Made by a program: the position numbers and the translations under genes. From positions 3,038,001-3,102,000 of the forward strand of contig OZ241742.1 of the NCBI GenBank assembly GCA_965200955.1: a stretch of 64,000 bases of DNA, written 5' to 3'. The number at the start of each line of letters is the position of its first letter. Positions within the stretch are counted from its first letter, which is position 1. This stretch comes from Bin80 sp026708685. Lineage in GTDB: Bacteria; Bacteroidota; Rhodothermia; Rhodothermales; Bin80. Shown here one piece after another: positions 1-8,814 of this stretch. Under the pieces are notes generated by a model. That model made no database searches. It was not told the origin of the DNA and worked only from the letters and a program-made list of their open reading frames with translations.

Positions 1-418
1 CCAGTCCTGACTTTCCGTCCCTCCTGCACCTGGATTGATTGTCAGAATCGCATTCCGCTTGTCATCGCTACCAGAAAGCATGTTACGCAGCTCCAACGAT
101 TCGATGGATGATTGAAGTTGGTTGCAACTTTCTATAATATCATCATCAAGATCTTCGGATTCTTCTTCTGCAAGTTCAAGAAGCACCGATATATCTTCGG
201 CATAGCCTTTGATTTGTTCAAAAGCATCTATCCATTGCTTCTCTGAGGCAATGGCTTTTTCATTAGCCTGAGCAGATTCAGCGTTGTCCCAATAATCAGG
301 CTCCAGTCGTTTTTGACTGAGGGTCTCAATCAGTTGAGATCGATGATCAATGTCAAAGATAGCCTCCAAGCGCATATGCACGCTTGAGTAAGAGTTCAAT
401 TTCTGGTTTGGAAAGCAT
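1..418 (-). CDS. prfB: Peptide chain release factor 2, N-terminal part (cut by window edge)
   Basis: RF2 recognises UGA and UAA stop codons in the ribosomal A site and triggers peptide release. The minus-strand reading starts at ATG 418-416, runs 21 codons to an in-frame TGA (355-353), and continues in the +1 frame to the window edge. The joined product begins MLSKPEIELLLKR, has the RF2-type helical N-terminal domain, and reaches the INPGAGGTESQDW motif of the RF2 family at the edge. The GGQ and SPF domains lie outside the window. The +1 shift is the known RF2 autoregulation, so this is an intact gene and not a frameshift mutation. No upstream gene is close; the next gene (989-1363) is on the same strand 570 bp upstream. 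Confidence 0.95.
350..371 (-). promoter_or_regulatory. Programmed +1 ribosomal frameshift site of prfB
   Basis: On the minus strand the sequence reads GGAGGC TAT CTT TGA C. It combines an internal Shine-Dalgarno-like GGAGG, the slippery CTT Leu codon (358-356), the in-frame TGA (355-353) and a following C. This is the same arrangement as in Escherichia coli prfB (CUU UGA C). After the shift the ribosome reads GAC (Asp) and continues. Low RF2 levels slow termination at TGA and favour the shift, giving negative feedback. Confidence 0.93.
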
Positions 419-988
419 GAATGTATATATCAGATTGTGAATTTGATTTAAGTCCCCTTGTACGATCATCCCATCATTGTGTCGCATAATCGTGCCATCA
501 TTTGATCAGAAATACACTCAATGATTAAGCTCTTGATATGAGCCGGTCATGGGATGTGTTGATTGCAACTTATAAATTCATTTTGAATAATCAATCTCAC
601 ATTATTCTACAACAGAATTCGATACACATCGTGGTAGAACCAATTTTGGAAGATTTTTTGATCAACCAAAATCAGATAAATTAATACATTCCAGAACTAA
701 AGGAAAGATAAATCATTTAAAATGGCGTGATCTATTATCACTAGCAGTTTATCTCCCACAAACGTAGCAATACAACAATCTAATTCAGAGAATTACAAGT
801 CTCTGGTCTTTGCGAGCTCTGAACCTCACTTGAAAAGAAAGTTTCAAACGCTGGTGTCCCATCAACAAAATATGAACTTTTTGAGGTTGCGTATGCAATC
901 AAGATAATCCAAAGTTTATTTGGTTTGGAGGTAGATGGTTCAATGATTCACTACCATCAATGATCATCAAGAACAGTGTTCTAATCTT
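419..988. other. Non-coding stretch between prfB and the 124-aa membrane gene
   Basis: About 570 bp of AT-rich sequence. I found no convincing reading frame, tRNA or strong hairpin. It should contain the prfB promoter (read leftward) and the 3' untranslated region of the upstream operon. Confidence 0.5.
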
Positions 989-1363
989 TTAGGCTTTACT
1001 CCTTTGAAAGATCAATGTGATCAACGGATGAAGAGCTGCACCCAAGGCACCGCCAGCTGCCCCTAACAATACACCAACGAAAACCGTAATCAGAGGAATC
1101 AGTACATCGGGAATTCCACCAAACAGGCCACCCATAATCGTCATTAACCGCTGGGTTGGATCTGGTGCAACAATGAAAGCGTGTATGACAAAAGAAGCCC
1201 AGCTCAATCCAGTTCCAATCCCGCCAGCTAACCATGCATGCTTGATTTGAATCAAGCCTACAGTCACTCCTCCCACAATACTCCATGCCCACCCGAAAAT
1301 AAAATGAAAAAGCATGGACATCGCAAATCCAACCCATACCCTAAACTGTAGAAAGATCATCAT
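989..1363 (-). CDS. Small integral membrane protein, unknown function
   Basis: 124 residues, mostly hydrophobic. I see about three membrane segments: roughly residues 12-36, 42-65 and 84-118, the last Gly/Ala-rich (LLGAAGGALGAAL). There is no enzymatic motif. Its ATG overlaps the stop codon of the upstream aminotransferase gene (ATGA), so it is the third gene of an aldehyde dehydrogenase-aminotransferase operon and is probably translationally coupled. The overlap and the clear membrane pattern argue that it is a real gene. I do not recognise the family. Confidence 0.7.
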   Translation of the reverse strand: MMIFLQFRVWVGFAMSMLFHFIFGWAWSIVGGVTVGLIQIKHAWLAGGIGTGLSWASFVIHAFIVAPDPTQRLMTIMGGLFGGIPDVLIPLITVFVGVLLGAAGGALGAALHPLITLIFQRSKA

Positions 1364-2532
1364 GTATCTTTTATGTTTTGTACAAACTGACCAATACGCC
1401 GGCCCGCTTCTGCTACCTTTTCATCCGAAGTTGCATAGGAGCACCGAACAAAGCCTGTCCCACTTGGACCAAAAGCATCCCCTGGAACTACCGCCACGGA
1501 CTTCTCCTTGATCAATCTTTCTGCAAATTCGTCAGAACTTAATCCAGTTGATCGGATATCTGGAAAGCAGTAGAACGCCCCTTCTGGTTCAAACGTTGGA
1601 AGACCAGCAGATCTAAGACTATCGACCAATAGACGACGACGGCGATCATAGGCTTGACGCATATTTTCAACATCAATCCCGCAATTCTTCATGGCAGCGA
1701 TAGCTCCATACTGTGCCATCGTTGGAGCACTCATGACCATATATTGATGCACTTTATATAGGCCCTCGTAGATGGGAGCAGGTGCAATAGCGTAACCTAA
1801 TCGCCATCCAGTCATTGCATAGGCCTTGGAAAAACCTCCTAGGATGATACTTCGCTCACGCAAAGAGTCCACTGACCATGCACTTGGATGTCCTTTGTCC
1901 TTCACCGCTCCGTAAATCAGTTGATCATAAATTTCATCCGAAACCAGAATGAGATCATGCTCCTCAGCAATCTGTGCAATGTCTTCAAGGGTTTGATGAC
2001 TCAGCACCGCACCCGTAGGATTACTTGGGTAACCCATGAAGATCATCCGAGTCTTTGATGTGACTCTGGTAGCAATATCCTCCGCTGTCACCTCAAAGTT
2101 GTTTTCCACACTGGTGGGTACATAAACGACTTTTCCATGTGCAAACTGAGCAACAGGGCCGTAGGACACAAAGCATGGCTCTGGGATGAGCACTTCATCA
2201 CCTGGATTAAGTAGTGCTAACATGGTTAATTCCATGGCCTCACTTGCACCTACGGTAATCAACACCTGATCTGCATTGACTTCGTATCCATACAGTTGAA
2301 ATAAATGATCTGCAATGGACTCACGTAATTCCAATAGGCCTGCGTTGGAGGTGTACCCTGTTTTTCCAGCTGCAAGGGACTGTACAGCAGCATTAATGAC
2401 TGGACGGGGTGTCACAAAATCTGGCTCTCCTATGCCAAGAGATATGACATCGTCCATTGTAGCAGCGATATCAAAGAATCGTCGGATGCCGCTGGGAGGA
2501 ATGGACTGGATATGTTGGGGTAGAACGGGCAT
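1360..2532 (-). CDS. Class I/II pyridoxal-phosphate aminotransferase (aspartate aminotransferase family)
   Basis: 390 residues, normal for fold-type I aminotransferases of the AspC/PatA group. Visible landmarks: the substrate-side motif SLGIGEPDF (31-39), YTSNAG (60-65), YPSNPTG (168-174), SDEIYD (198-203), and the PLP lysine K236 in GGFSKAYAMTGWRLGY. It transfers an amino group between an amino acid and a 2-oxo acid in the cytoplasm; the substrate cannot be read from sequence. It begins 2 bp after the stop of an ALDH7-type dehydrogenase, which suggests lysine or 2-aminoadipate breakdown, with this enzyme as a possible 2-aminoadipate aminotransferase. That assignment is inference; a general aspartate or alanine role is equally possible. 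Confidence 0.9.
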   Translation of the reverse strand: MPVLPQHIQSIPPSGIRRFFDIAATMDDVISLGIGEPDFVTPRPVINAAVQSLAAGKTGYTSNAGLLELRESIADHLFQLYGYEVNADQVLITVGASEAMELTMLALLNPGDEVLIPEPCFVSYGPVAQFAHGKVVYVPTSVENNFEVTAEDIATRVTSKTRMIFMGYPSNPTGAVLSHQTLEDIAQIAEEHDLILVSDEIYDQLIYGAVKDKGHPSAWSVDSLRERSIILGGFSKAYAMTGWRLGYAIAPAPIYEGLYKVHQYMVMSAPTMAQYGAIAAMKNCGIDVENMRQAYDRRRRLLVDSLRSAGLPTFEPEGAFYCFPDIRSTGLSSDEFAERLIKEKSVAVVPGDAFGPSGTGFVRCSYATSDEKVAEAGRRIGQFVQNIKDT

Positions 2533-2534
2533 GA

Positions 2535-4064
2535 CTAAACAAACTCTACACCCTGTGCCAGTGGTAAGTCATTGCCATAATTGACGGTATTGGTGGCTTG
2601 ACGCATATAATTTTTCCACGAATCCGATCCACTTTCGCGTCCTCCGCCCGTTTCTTTTTCACCTCCGAATGCTCCCCCTATTTCAGCTCCACTGGTGCCG
2701 ATATTCACATTTGCAATTCCACAATCACTTCCAGCGGGTCCACAGAAGATTTCGGCTTCCTGAACATCTCCAGTAAAGATGGCACTGGATAAACCCTGAG
2801 GAACTCCATTTTGAATCTGGATGGCATCTGTAAAATGCTCATATTCATGGACATAACAGATCGGAGCAAATGTCTCCGTTTGAACAATGGGAGCATCGTG
2901 AGAAATCTCAACAAAAGCTGGCTTTACATATGCACCTCCAGTTGGAACACCTCTGTTCACTCGACCTCCACCATGGATATGTCCGCCTTGACGTTGGGCA
3001 AGCGATAATGCAGTATCCATGGAGATGGCTGCATCCTGATCAATCAGTGGGCCTACAAGAACTCCATCTTCGCGGGGATCACCAATCGTGATGGATGACC
3101 ATGCATGGATCAGTTTCGTCATTAAACGCTGTTTGATGCTCTGGTGAACAATCAGCCTCCTAAGTGTGGTACATCGCTGCCCGGCAGTCCCCACAGCAGC
3201 AAAGGTGATGGCCTTGACTGCAAGATTCAGGTCTGCTGTTGGTGTTACAATGAGAGCATTATTTCCACCCAGTTCCAGTAATGACTTTCCTAACCGTGCT
3301 GCAACTCGTTGCCCGACAGCCCGTCCCATCCGAATGGAGCCCGTAGCGGAGATAAGGGGCAATTGCGGAGCGTCAACCAGCGCCTCACCAACTTCTCGCC
3401 CACCAAGGACGACAACACTTAAAGCATCGGGGGCATCGTCAAAATCTCGTACTACTTTCATGAGAAGTTGGTGACATGCTAACGCCGTTAGGGGTGTCTT
3501 TTCGGAGGGTTTCCACACCACTGGATCTCCACATACAAGGGCTAACGCAGCATTCCATGACCATACAGCCACAGGAAAGTTGAAGGCTGAAATGACTCCT
3601 ATAGCACCGAGGGGATGCCACTGCTCCATCAGTCTATGTTGGGGGCGTTCACTTTGGATAGTAAGTCCATAAAGTTGACGACTCAATCCGGTAGCAAAAT
3701 CGCAGACATCAATCATCTCCTGCACCTCTCCTTCGGCCTCTGAAGTAATTTTCCCAGCTTCCAGAGTAACCAGTGCTGCTAGGTTCTCCTTGTTCTCACG
3801 CAATATCTGACCAAACTGTCGTACTAACTCTCCGCGACGGGGTGCTGGAACTTCTCTCCACCTCAAAAAAGCACTATGGGCCGACTCACATCCATTTTGA
3901 ACATCTGATAAGTCAGATGAACCAACGCAATGAATCAAGTGCCCGTCAATTGGACTGTATACCTCCATCTTTGGCCCACAACCAGATTGCTCTGCAGATC
4001 CAACGAAGAGTCCAATCGCATTATTACTAATTCCCAGTGAACTGAGAATTGCATGATTATTCAT
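2535..4064 (-). CDS. Aldehyde dehydrogenase, ALDH7 (antiquitin)-like; probable aminoadipate-semialdehyde dehydrogenase
   Basis: 509 residues, typical of NAD(P)-dependent aldehyde dehydrogenases. The catalytic cysteine is C298 in GTAGQRCTT, the general base is E264 in LLELGGNNA, and the conserved Asn of FNFP is N163. The GTAGQRCTT and GGEKETGGGRESGSDSWKNY blocks are those of the ALDH7/antiquitin group, which oxidises 2-aminoadipate 6-semialdehyde (in equilibrium with piperideine-6-carboxylate) to 2-aminoadipate in lysine catabolism. It is the first gene of a three-gene operon with an aminotransferase and a small membrane protein. Substrate assignment rests on family resemblance only. About 650 bp of non-coding DNA lies upstream. 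Confidence 0.88.
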   Translation of the reverse strand: MNNHAILSSLGISNNAIGLFVGSAEQSGCGPKMEVYSPIDGHLIHCVGSSDLSDVQNGCESAHSAFLRWREVPAPRRGELVRQFGQILRENKENLAALVTLEAGKITSEAEGEVQEMIDVCDFATGLSRQLYGLTIQSERPQHRLMEQWHPLGAIGVISAFNFPVAVWSWNAALALVCGDPVVWKPSEKTPLTALACHQLLMKVVRDFDDAPDALSVVVLGGREVGEALVDAPQLPLISATGSIRMGRAVGQRVAARLGKSLLELGGNNALIVTPTADLNLAVKAITFAAVGTAGQRCTTLRRLIVHQSIKQRLMTKLIHAWSSITIGDPREDGVLVGPLIDQDAAISMDTALSLAQRQGGHIHGGGRVNRGVPTGGAYVKPAFVEISHDAPIVQTETFAPICYVHEYEHFTDAIQIQNGVPQGLSSAIFTGDVQEAEIFCGPAGSDCGIANVNIGTSGAEIGGAFGGEKETGGGRESGSDSWKNYMRQATNTVNYGNDLPLAQGVEFV

Positions 4065-4721
4065 CAGAGAAATCGTTAATTCTATGAAATCAATACTTAA
4101 GGATCACCTATATTGCAGAACCCTTAAATCTTGCAATGACTGTTGAGCATGAAACGCATTGAAGCACCATCTGATTCCCATCTGTTTAACATGATTGGCC
4201 ATGTCCAGATTAATAATCTCAGGATTTCATCTTTGAGACATTTCATCTTCTATAGTATTTTCCGAATATTTATGTACTTGGAACATAACAACCCCAGATC
4301 CAGTGCCTATCCTCAAACCCTAAAATCAGATGCACCAACCTTTCAGATGTACAATTGGTCTTGCTTCCGCTTATGTTCAAAATGTCCACAATGTTGAGGC
4401 GTTTGCAAAACTTCTGCGTTTTAGAAAAAATAATGCACAGAAGCACTTCTGGTGCGTTTTTGGGAGTTGATCCTGAGGTTTTGCAAAAGCCTCCCCCTGC
4501 ATTAATTTTATTAAGATTCGGAGAGCATAACATCACTGTTATGTCAGGTACCACCAGTTGAATGACCTGATAAAAAGAGAAAAATCCTATCCAGATCTAA
4601 GTCAAACTGAAAAAAAATAAATCCTATGAGCAAAGCAGATTAACCAAGTATCTACTTGAGTATGAATACACAATTCCTGCTATGATCCTTCGTGAATAGA
4701 AATCAAAAGCTGGTGCATATC
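4065..4721. other. Non-coding stretch between ALDH gene and rpsA
   Basis: About 655 bp without a convincing gene. Frames of up to 94 codons exist, but their composition (Cys, Trp and Asn scattered, no domain) looks random. It contains a perfect 7-bp inverted repeat, CATAACA (4526-4532) and TGTTATG (4537-4543), with a 4-nt loop and no following T-run. This could be a weak structure downstream of rpsA or an operator. Confidence 0.4.
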
Positions 4722-7448
4722 TTACTTTTTTTCCGATTCTTCTGAGGTTTCATCAGGAGAATTTTTTTCTTCCAGAACATCTGAATCAACTGGATCCGCA
4801 TCTACATCAGTATCTGGGGGATCCACTTTGGATGTCACGTCTTCTTCACTCTGCTTCTCATCAGATGTCTCCTCTTGCACTTCTTCGGACTCAGATGTCG
4901 AATCCTCTTTACTCTGCTTTTCATCGGATGTCCCCTCTTGCACTTCTATATCCTCAGGGGTTATATCCGTTGCTGAACTTTCATCAGATGCATCAGATGT
5001 AACCTCGGAACCTTTCTCTTTGATAGGTTCTACAGGTGCGGAGTCCTCAGATGCTTCAGATTTCTTCGCATCAGACTTAGACTTTTTTCGCTTACCCTTA
5101 GAGCCAGAACCCTTTGCCTTGGCATCCTGCTTCTCTTCTTTTTCAAGCTTCTCCTTGATGGACTCAAGTCCACTCAGCTCCCCAATAGTGGTCGGACCGC
5201 TGGCAACTTTTTCACGATCTTTATGGTGTCGCATTGCCTTCTCTTCGGCACGACGTTCAGCCCGCTTAGCATCCTGCTTCTTACGACGCTCTTTGGCTTG
5301 TGCCTGCCTCTCTTGTGCAGTCTCACTCATGACGATCTCTTTCTGATTGACATCAAGACGAATCACCCGTAGATCAAGGGTTTCTCCCTCCTGATAAGGA
5401 GGGAAACCACTTTCGTATTTCTTCTTGAGCTCACTGCCTGGTACAAATGCTTCCACTTCAAGGGGTAACTCTACCGTTAATCCACTCCTGTCAATTCGAA
5501 TCACTTTTGCCTGATGATCCGATCCTTTCTCGTAGACCGATGCCAGATTCGTCCATGGATTGGTCTCAATTTGTTTGTGTCCCAAGGCGATACGCTGACG
5601 CTTCTCATCCACATCAAGAACAACCACAGATATTTCCTGCCTCTTTTTGACAAGTTCACTTGGATGACGAATCGTTTTGGTCCATGATAAATCAGATACA
5701 TGCACCAAGCCATCAATCCCAGGCTCAATCTCAATGAATACACCAAAATGAGTCATGTTTCGAACCTGACCACGAAGTACTGTACCAGGGGGGTAACGCA
5801 GTGCAATTCCTTCCCAAGGATTGACCTCAAACTGCTTCATCCCCAGAGAAATTTTCTTCATGTCGTGATCAATACTCAATACAGAGACCTTCGTCACCTG
5901 CCCTAAGGATACACGCTGAGAAGGATGGCGAATATGCCCCGTCCAACTCATTTCCGACACATGAACAAGACCCTCAATGCCCAGCTCCAGTTCAAGGAAT
6001 GCACCATAGTCCGTAATGGAAACCACTTTTCCTTCAACAACATCGCCCGGCTTGTAGCGCTCGTCAATGTTATCCCATGGATGGGGCTGCAGCTGCTTGA
6101 GACCCAATGAAATCCTGTGACGCTCCTTGTCGTATTCAAGCACAACGACCTTGAGTTCCTGATCCAGCTCAATGATTTCAGTAGGATGAGAGACACGCCC
6201 CCATGAAAGGTCGGTAATATGAAGTAACCCATCTACACCACCCAAATCAACAAAGACACCGAAATCAGTGATATTCTTCGCAATTCCTTCTAGAACCTGC
6301 CCTTTCTCCATAGACGATAGAATGCTCTCTCGCTGTGAGGCAAGTTCACGCTCAATCAAGGCCTTGTGGGAAACAACGACATTTTCATTTTCAGCATTGA
6401 TCTTGACGATCTTGAATTCCATCCTGCGATCCAGATAGGAATCAAAATCTCGAACGGGGCGCATATCAATCTGTGACCCAGGCAAAAATGCTTCCAAGCC
6501 CCCAAGTAGATCCACCAGCATTCCACCTTTGATTCTACGGACGATCACGCCTTCAAGAATCGTCCCTTCCTGATGCGCTTTTTCCACCTGTTGCCACCGT
6601 CGGATCTGTTCAGCACGCCCTTTGCTGAGAACTAGCTGTCCATGATAGTTTTCCAAACGCTCGAGGTATACCTCCACTTCATCTCCCGCAACAACTTCAC
6701 CGTCAAACTCGCTCTTGGAAATCACGCCATCACTCTTGAAACCAATATCAATCACCACATCCTTCTCTCCAACCGAAATCACTCGGCCGGTCACAATTTC
6801 ATCCTGAGATACTTCGTTCAAAGAACCATCAATCATCTCAATGAGTTCTTCGGTGTGGGTTCTCCCTTCTTCTGCGGAGTGGGTTTCGTCTTCAAGGCTG
6901 GCAAGGGTGACCACTTCTCCAAGGATTTCTCCCGTATATCCTATCCTTACATCTCCCTCTTCAGAGACGTCTTCAGATGACTGTTCATTATCAGAGTTCA
7001 CATCAACTGAAGTGGATTCCTCCTCTGTTGGCTCGGATTCGTCCGCATGATCAGCCTCAGAGATGGACTCAGAAGCATCATCTGCCGTATCTTCAATATG
7101 TTCAGATGTAACCTCATTATCGTGAGACGGAGGTATCGTTTCAGATTCGTCTTCAATCTCGGATGGATTTGTTGTCGATTCAGGATCTGAATCAGATGTG
7201 CCCATCGTAGGAATGACATCAGATGAGACTGTCTCATCTTCGCTAGTGCTTGCAACGTTTTCAGATGATTCATCGGCGACTTCTTGGTCACCATGTTCGG
7301 GCTGTATTCCGTTCTCAGAGTCTGAGATAGGTTCGTTGGATGCCTCCTGAGATGCTACATCAGAGGTATCGGTTCCTTCTTGCACGGGGGTGTCATTGAC
7401 TCCACTGTTGGAGTCCTCATGGTTCGTGAGTTGTGAGTCTTGTGACAT
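4722..7448 (-). CDS. rpsA: 30S ribosomal protein S1, extended form with acidic tails
   Basis: S1 binds mRNA on the 30S subunit. From ATG 7448 (MSQDSQLTNHEDS) the protein has 908 residues, against about 560 in Escherichia coli. An upstream start at 7562 would add an unlikely Cys/Tyr-rich segment. Residues 1-215 are highly acidic (Asp, Glu, Ser, Thr). Six S1 OB-fold repeats follow, to about 640, with motifs such as DFGVFVDLGGVDGLLHITDL and DYGAFLELE. Next comes a basic Lys/Arg/Ala segment (about 660-770), then a second acidic, low-complexity tail containing a near-tandem EVQE.TSDEKQS.ED repeat. It lies downstream of cmk, a classical pairing. Acidic tails of this kind occur in S1 of salt-adapted Rhodothermota relatives; what they do here is unknown. 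Confidence 0.93.
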   Translation of the reverse strand: MSQDSQLTNHEDSNSGVNDTPVQEGTDTSDVASQEASNEPISDSENGIQPEHGDQEVADESSENVASTSEDETVSSDVIPTMGTSDSDPESTTNPSEIEDESETIPPSHDNEVTSEHIEDTADDASESISEADHADESEPTEEESTSVDVNSDNEQSSEDVSEEGDVRIGYTGEILGEVVTLASLEDETHSAEEGRTHTEELIEMIDGSLNEVSQDEIVTGRVISVGEKDVVIDIGFKSDGVISKSEFDGEVVAGDEVEVYLERLENYHGQLVLSKGRAEQIRRWQQVEKAHQEGTILEGVIVRRIKGGMLVDLLGGLEAFLPGSQIDMRPVRDFDSYLDRRMEFKIVKINAENENVVVSHKALIERELASQRESILSSMEKGQVLEGIAKNITDFGVFVDLGGVDGLLHITDLSWGRVSHPTEIIELDQELKVVVLEYDKERHRISLGLKQLQPHPWDNIDERYKPGDVVEGKVVSITDYGAFLELELGIEGLVHVSEMSWTGHIRHPSQRVSLGQVTKVSVLSIDHDMKKISLGMKQFEVNPWEGIALRYPPGTVLRGQVRNMTHFGVFIEIEPGIDGLVHVSDLSWTKTIRHPSELVKKRQEISVVVLDVDEKRQRIALGHKQIETNPWTNLASVYEKGSDHQAKVIRIDRSGLTVELPLEVEAFVPGSELKKKYESGFPPYQEGETLDLRVIRLDVNQKEIVMSETAQERQAQAKERRKKQDAKRAERRAEEKAMRHHKDREKVASGPTTIGELSGLESIKEKLEKEEKQDAKAKGSGSKGKRKKSKSDAKKSEASEDSAPVEPIKEKGSEVTSDASDESSATDITPEDIEVQEGTSDEKQSKEDSTSESEEVQEETSDEKQSEEDVTSKVDPPDTDVDADPVDSDVLEEKNSPDETSEESEKK

Positions 7449-7583
7449 ATAATGTAAAACTGATGTGCATTTGATGCTCCTCTGTACATCAAACATCAGG
7501 ATAGGTGAATGAAAATTGACGCACATGTAGAGGATGCAGTACAATTCATGTATGTACGCCAAGTACAGCCCACTTGTACAACA

Positions 7584-8267
7584 TCAAGATTGAGATTGTT
7601 CCCTGACTTTGGAAAGTATGATGTTTGCCTGGCCTTCGGGGGTCAGATCATCGGTATTGATAAGGATGGCATCGGGTGCCTGTTTGAGTGGTGCTATGGT
7701 TCGATGAATGTCTTGGTGATCCCGATGGACAATCGCTTCATGCACTTCTTGATAGTTCATGGTAATCCCTTTCTGACGAAATTCCTGCACCCGACGCTGA
7801 GCACGAACGTCAATCGAAGCGGTCAAAAAAAATTTGAGGGTTGCATCAGGAAATACAACCGTTCCCATGTCCCTTCCTACGGTCACAATCCCAGGATCAT
7901 CTCCATACTGTTTAGAAAATGTTCGCTGGATCTTGAACAACCATTGACGAACATTGGGTATCTTTGCGACATCACTGGATACTTCTGTGACCCGGGCTGT
8001 ATGAAGTTGCGAAGTGACATCGCTGGAATCCACATACACATTCATGATTGAATCAACACTGAGCACTTCCAGTTGCATCTGTGGCAGAAATGCTTCCACA
8101 CGATGGTCTACACATTCGATCTGGTGTTTCAGTAATGCGTATGCGACTCCGCGATACATCAGACCAGAATCCATGTAGACCATGCCTAATGTCTGAGAAA
8201 CCATATGCGCCGTAGTACTCTTGCCAGACGCAGCAGGACCGTCTATTGCAATGACCACTTCCAACAA
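7584..8267 (-). CDS. cmk: Cytidylate kinase
   Basis: 227 residues. It phosphorylates CMP and dCMP with ATP in pyrimidine nucleotide recycling. The Walker A loop IDGPAASGKSTTA sits at the N-terminus, followed by MDSGLMYRGVAYALL, and VTVGRDMGTVVFPDATLKFFLTAS covers the conserved GRD region and the strand after it. No ATG is near the motif. The start is a TTG at 8267 (or 8264) or the GTG at 8258, which would give MVIAIDGP. It is divergent from trmH, whose ATG begins only 5 bp away, and is followed 135 bp downstream by rpsA, as in many bacteria. Confidence 0.92.
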   Translation of the reverse strand: MLEVVIAIDGPAASGKSTTAHMVSQTLGMVYMDSGLMYRGVAYALLKHQIECVDHRVEAFLPQMQLEVLSVDSIMNVYVDSSDVTSQLHTARVTEVSSDVAKIPNVRQWLFKIQRTFSKQYGDDPGIVTVGRDMGTVVFPDATLKFFLTASIDVRAQRRVQEFRQKGITMNYQEVHEAIVHRDHQDIHRTIAPLKQAPDAILINTDDLTPEGQANIILSKVREQSQS

Positions 8268-8272
8268 GTAAG

Positions 8273-8806
8273 ATGAGAAAACTTCGTCATGAAGAAATCA
8301 GTCGGCCATCTGCCGACTTGGTTCTTAAACTTCCAAGACATCCAGTTACGGTTGTATTGGACAATATACGGTCTATCCACAATGTAGGCTCCATCTTTCG
8401 AACCTCTGATGGTGCTCTCATTGAACAAATTACGCTGACGGGAATCACCGCCACACCTGACCATCCCCAAATGCATAAAACTGCTCTTGGCTCGCAGGAT
8501 ATGGTACCATGGAACTATGAAACCGATCCGTTGGTTGCAATTTCGTGTTTACGCGATCAAGGATACACGATTGCAGCCCTTGAACTGACTGATACCCCAA
8601 CTCCGATTTCGTCTGTAACGATGAATCAATTTCCGATCTGCTTGATGGTGGGCAATGAACTCTCTGGAGTTGACTCCCGCCTATTGGATCAGGCAGATTG
8701 TGCCTTGGAGATCCCACAATTCGGAGCAAAACAGTCCCTGAATGTCGCGGTGGCCTATGGGATTGCCGTTTTTCATCTTGTAGGAATTCTGCGTGGAAAC
8801 AGTTGA
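8273..8806 (+). CDS. SpoU/TrmH-family RNA 2'-O-methyltransferase
   Basis: 177 residues, the compact SPOUT form. It transfers a methyl group from S-adenosylmethionine to a ribose 2'-hydroxyl of tRNA or rRNA. The three SpoU motifs are present: motif 1 NVGSIFRTSD (37-46), motif 2 LMVGNELSGVD (124-134) and motif 3 EIPQFGAKQSLNVAVAYGI (146-164), which forms the trefoil knot. The target nucleotide cannot be told. It heads a five-gene plus-strand cluster with mutA, mutB, meaB and glnS; mutA begins 8 bp after its stop codon. Confidence 0.9.
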   Translation: MRKLRHEEISRPSADLVLKLPRHPVTVVLDNIRSIHNVGSIFRTSDGALIEQITLTGITATPDHPQMHKTALGSQDMVPWNYETDPLVAISCLRDQGYTIAALELTDTPTPISSVTMNQFPICLMVGNELSGVDSRLLDQADCALEIPQFGAKQSLNVAVAYGIAVFHLVGILRGNS

Positions 8807-8814
8807 CGGATCGC

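Noticed and set aside
4526..4543. 7-bp inverted repeat as a terminator of rpsA
   Set aside because: It has no GC-rich stem or T-run on the minus strand, and lies about 180 bp beyond the stop codon.
4270..4554. 94-codon minus frame in the ALDH-rpsA gap
   Set aside because: Random-looking composition, a competing plus frame over the same bases, no domain and no operon context.
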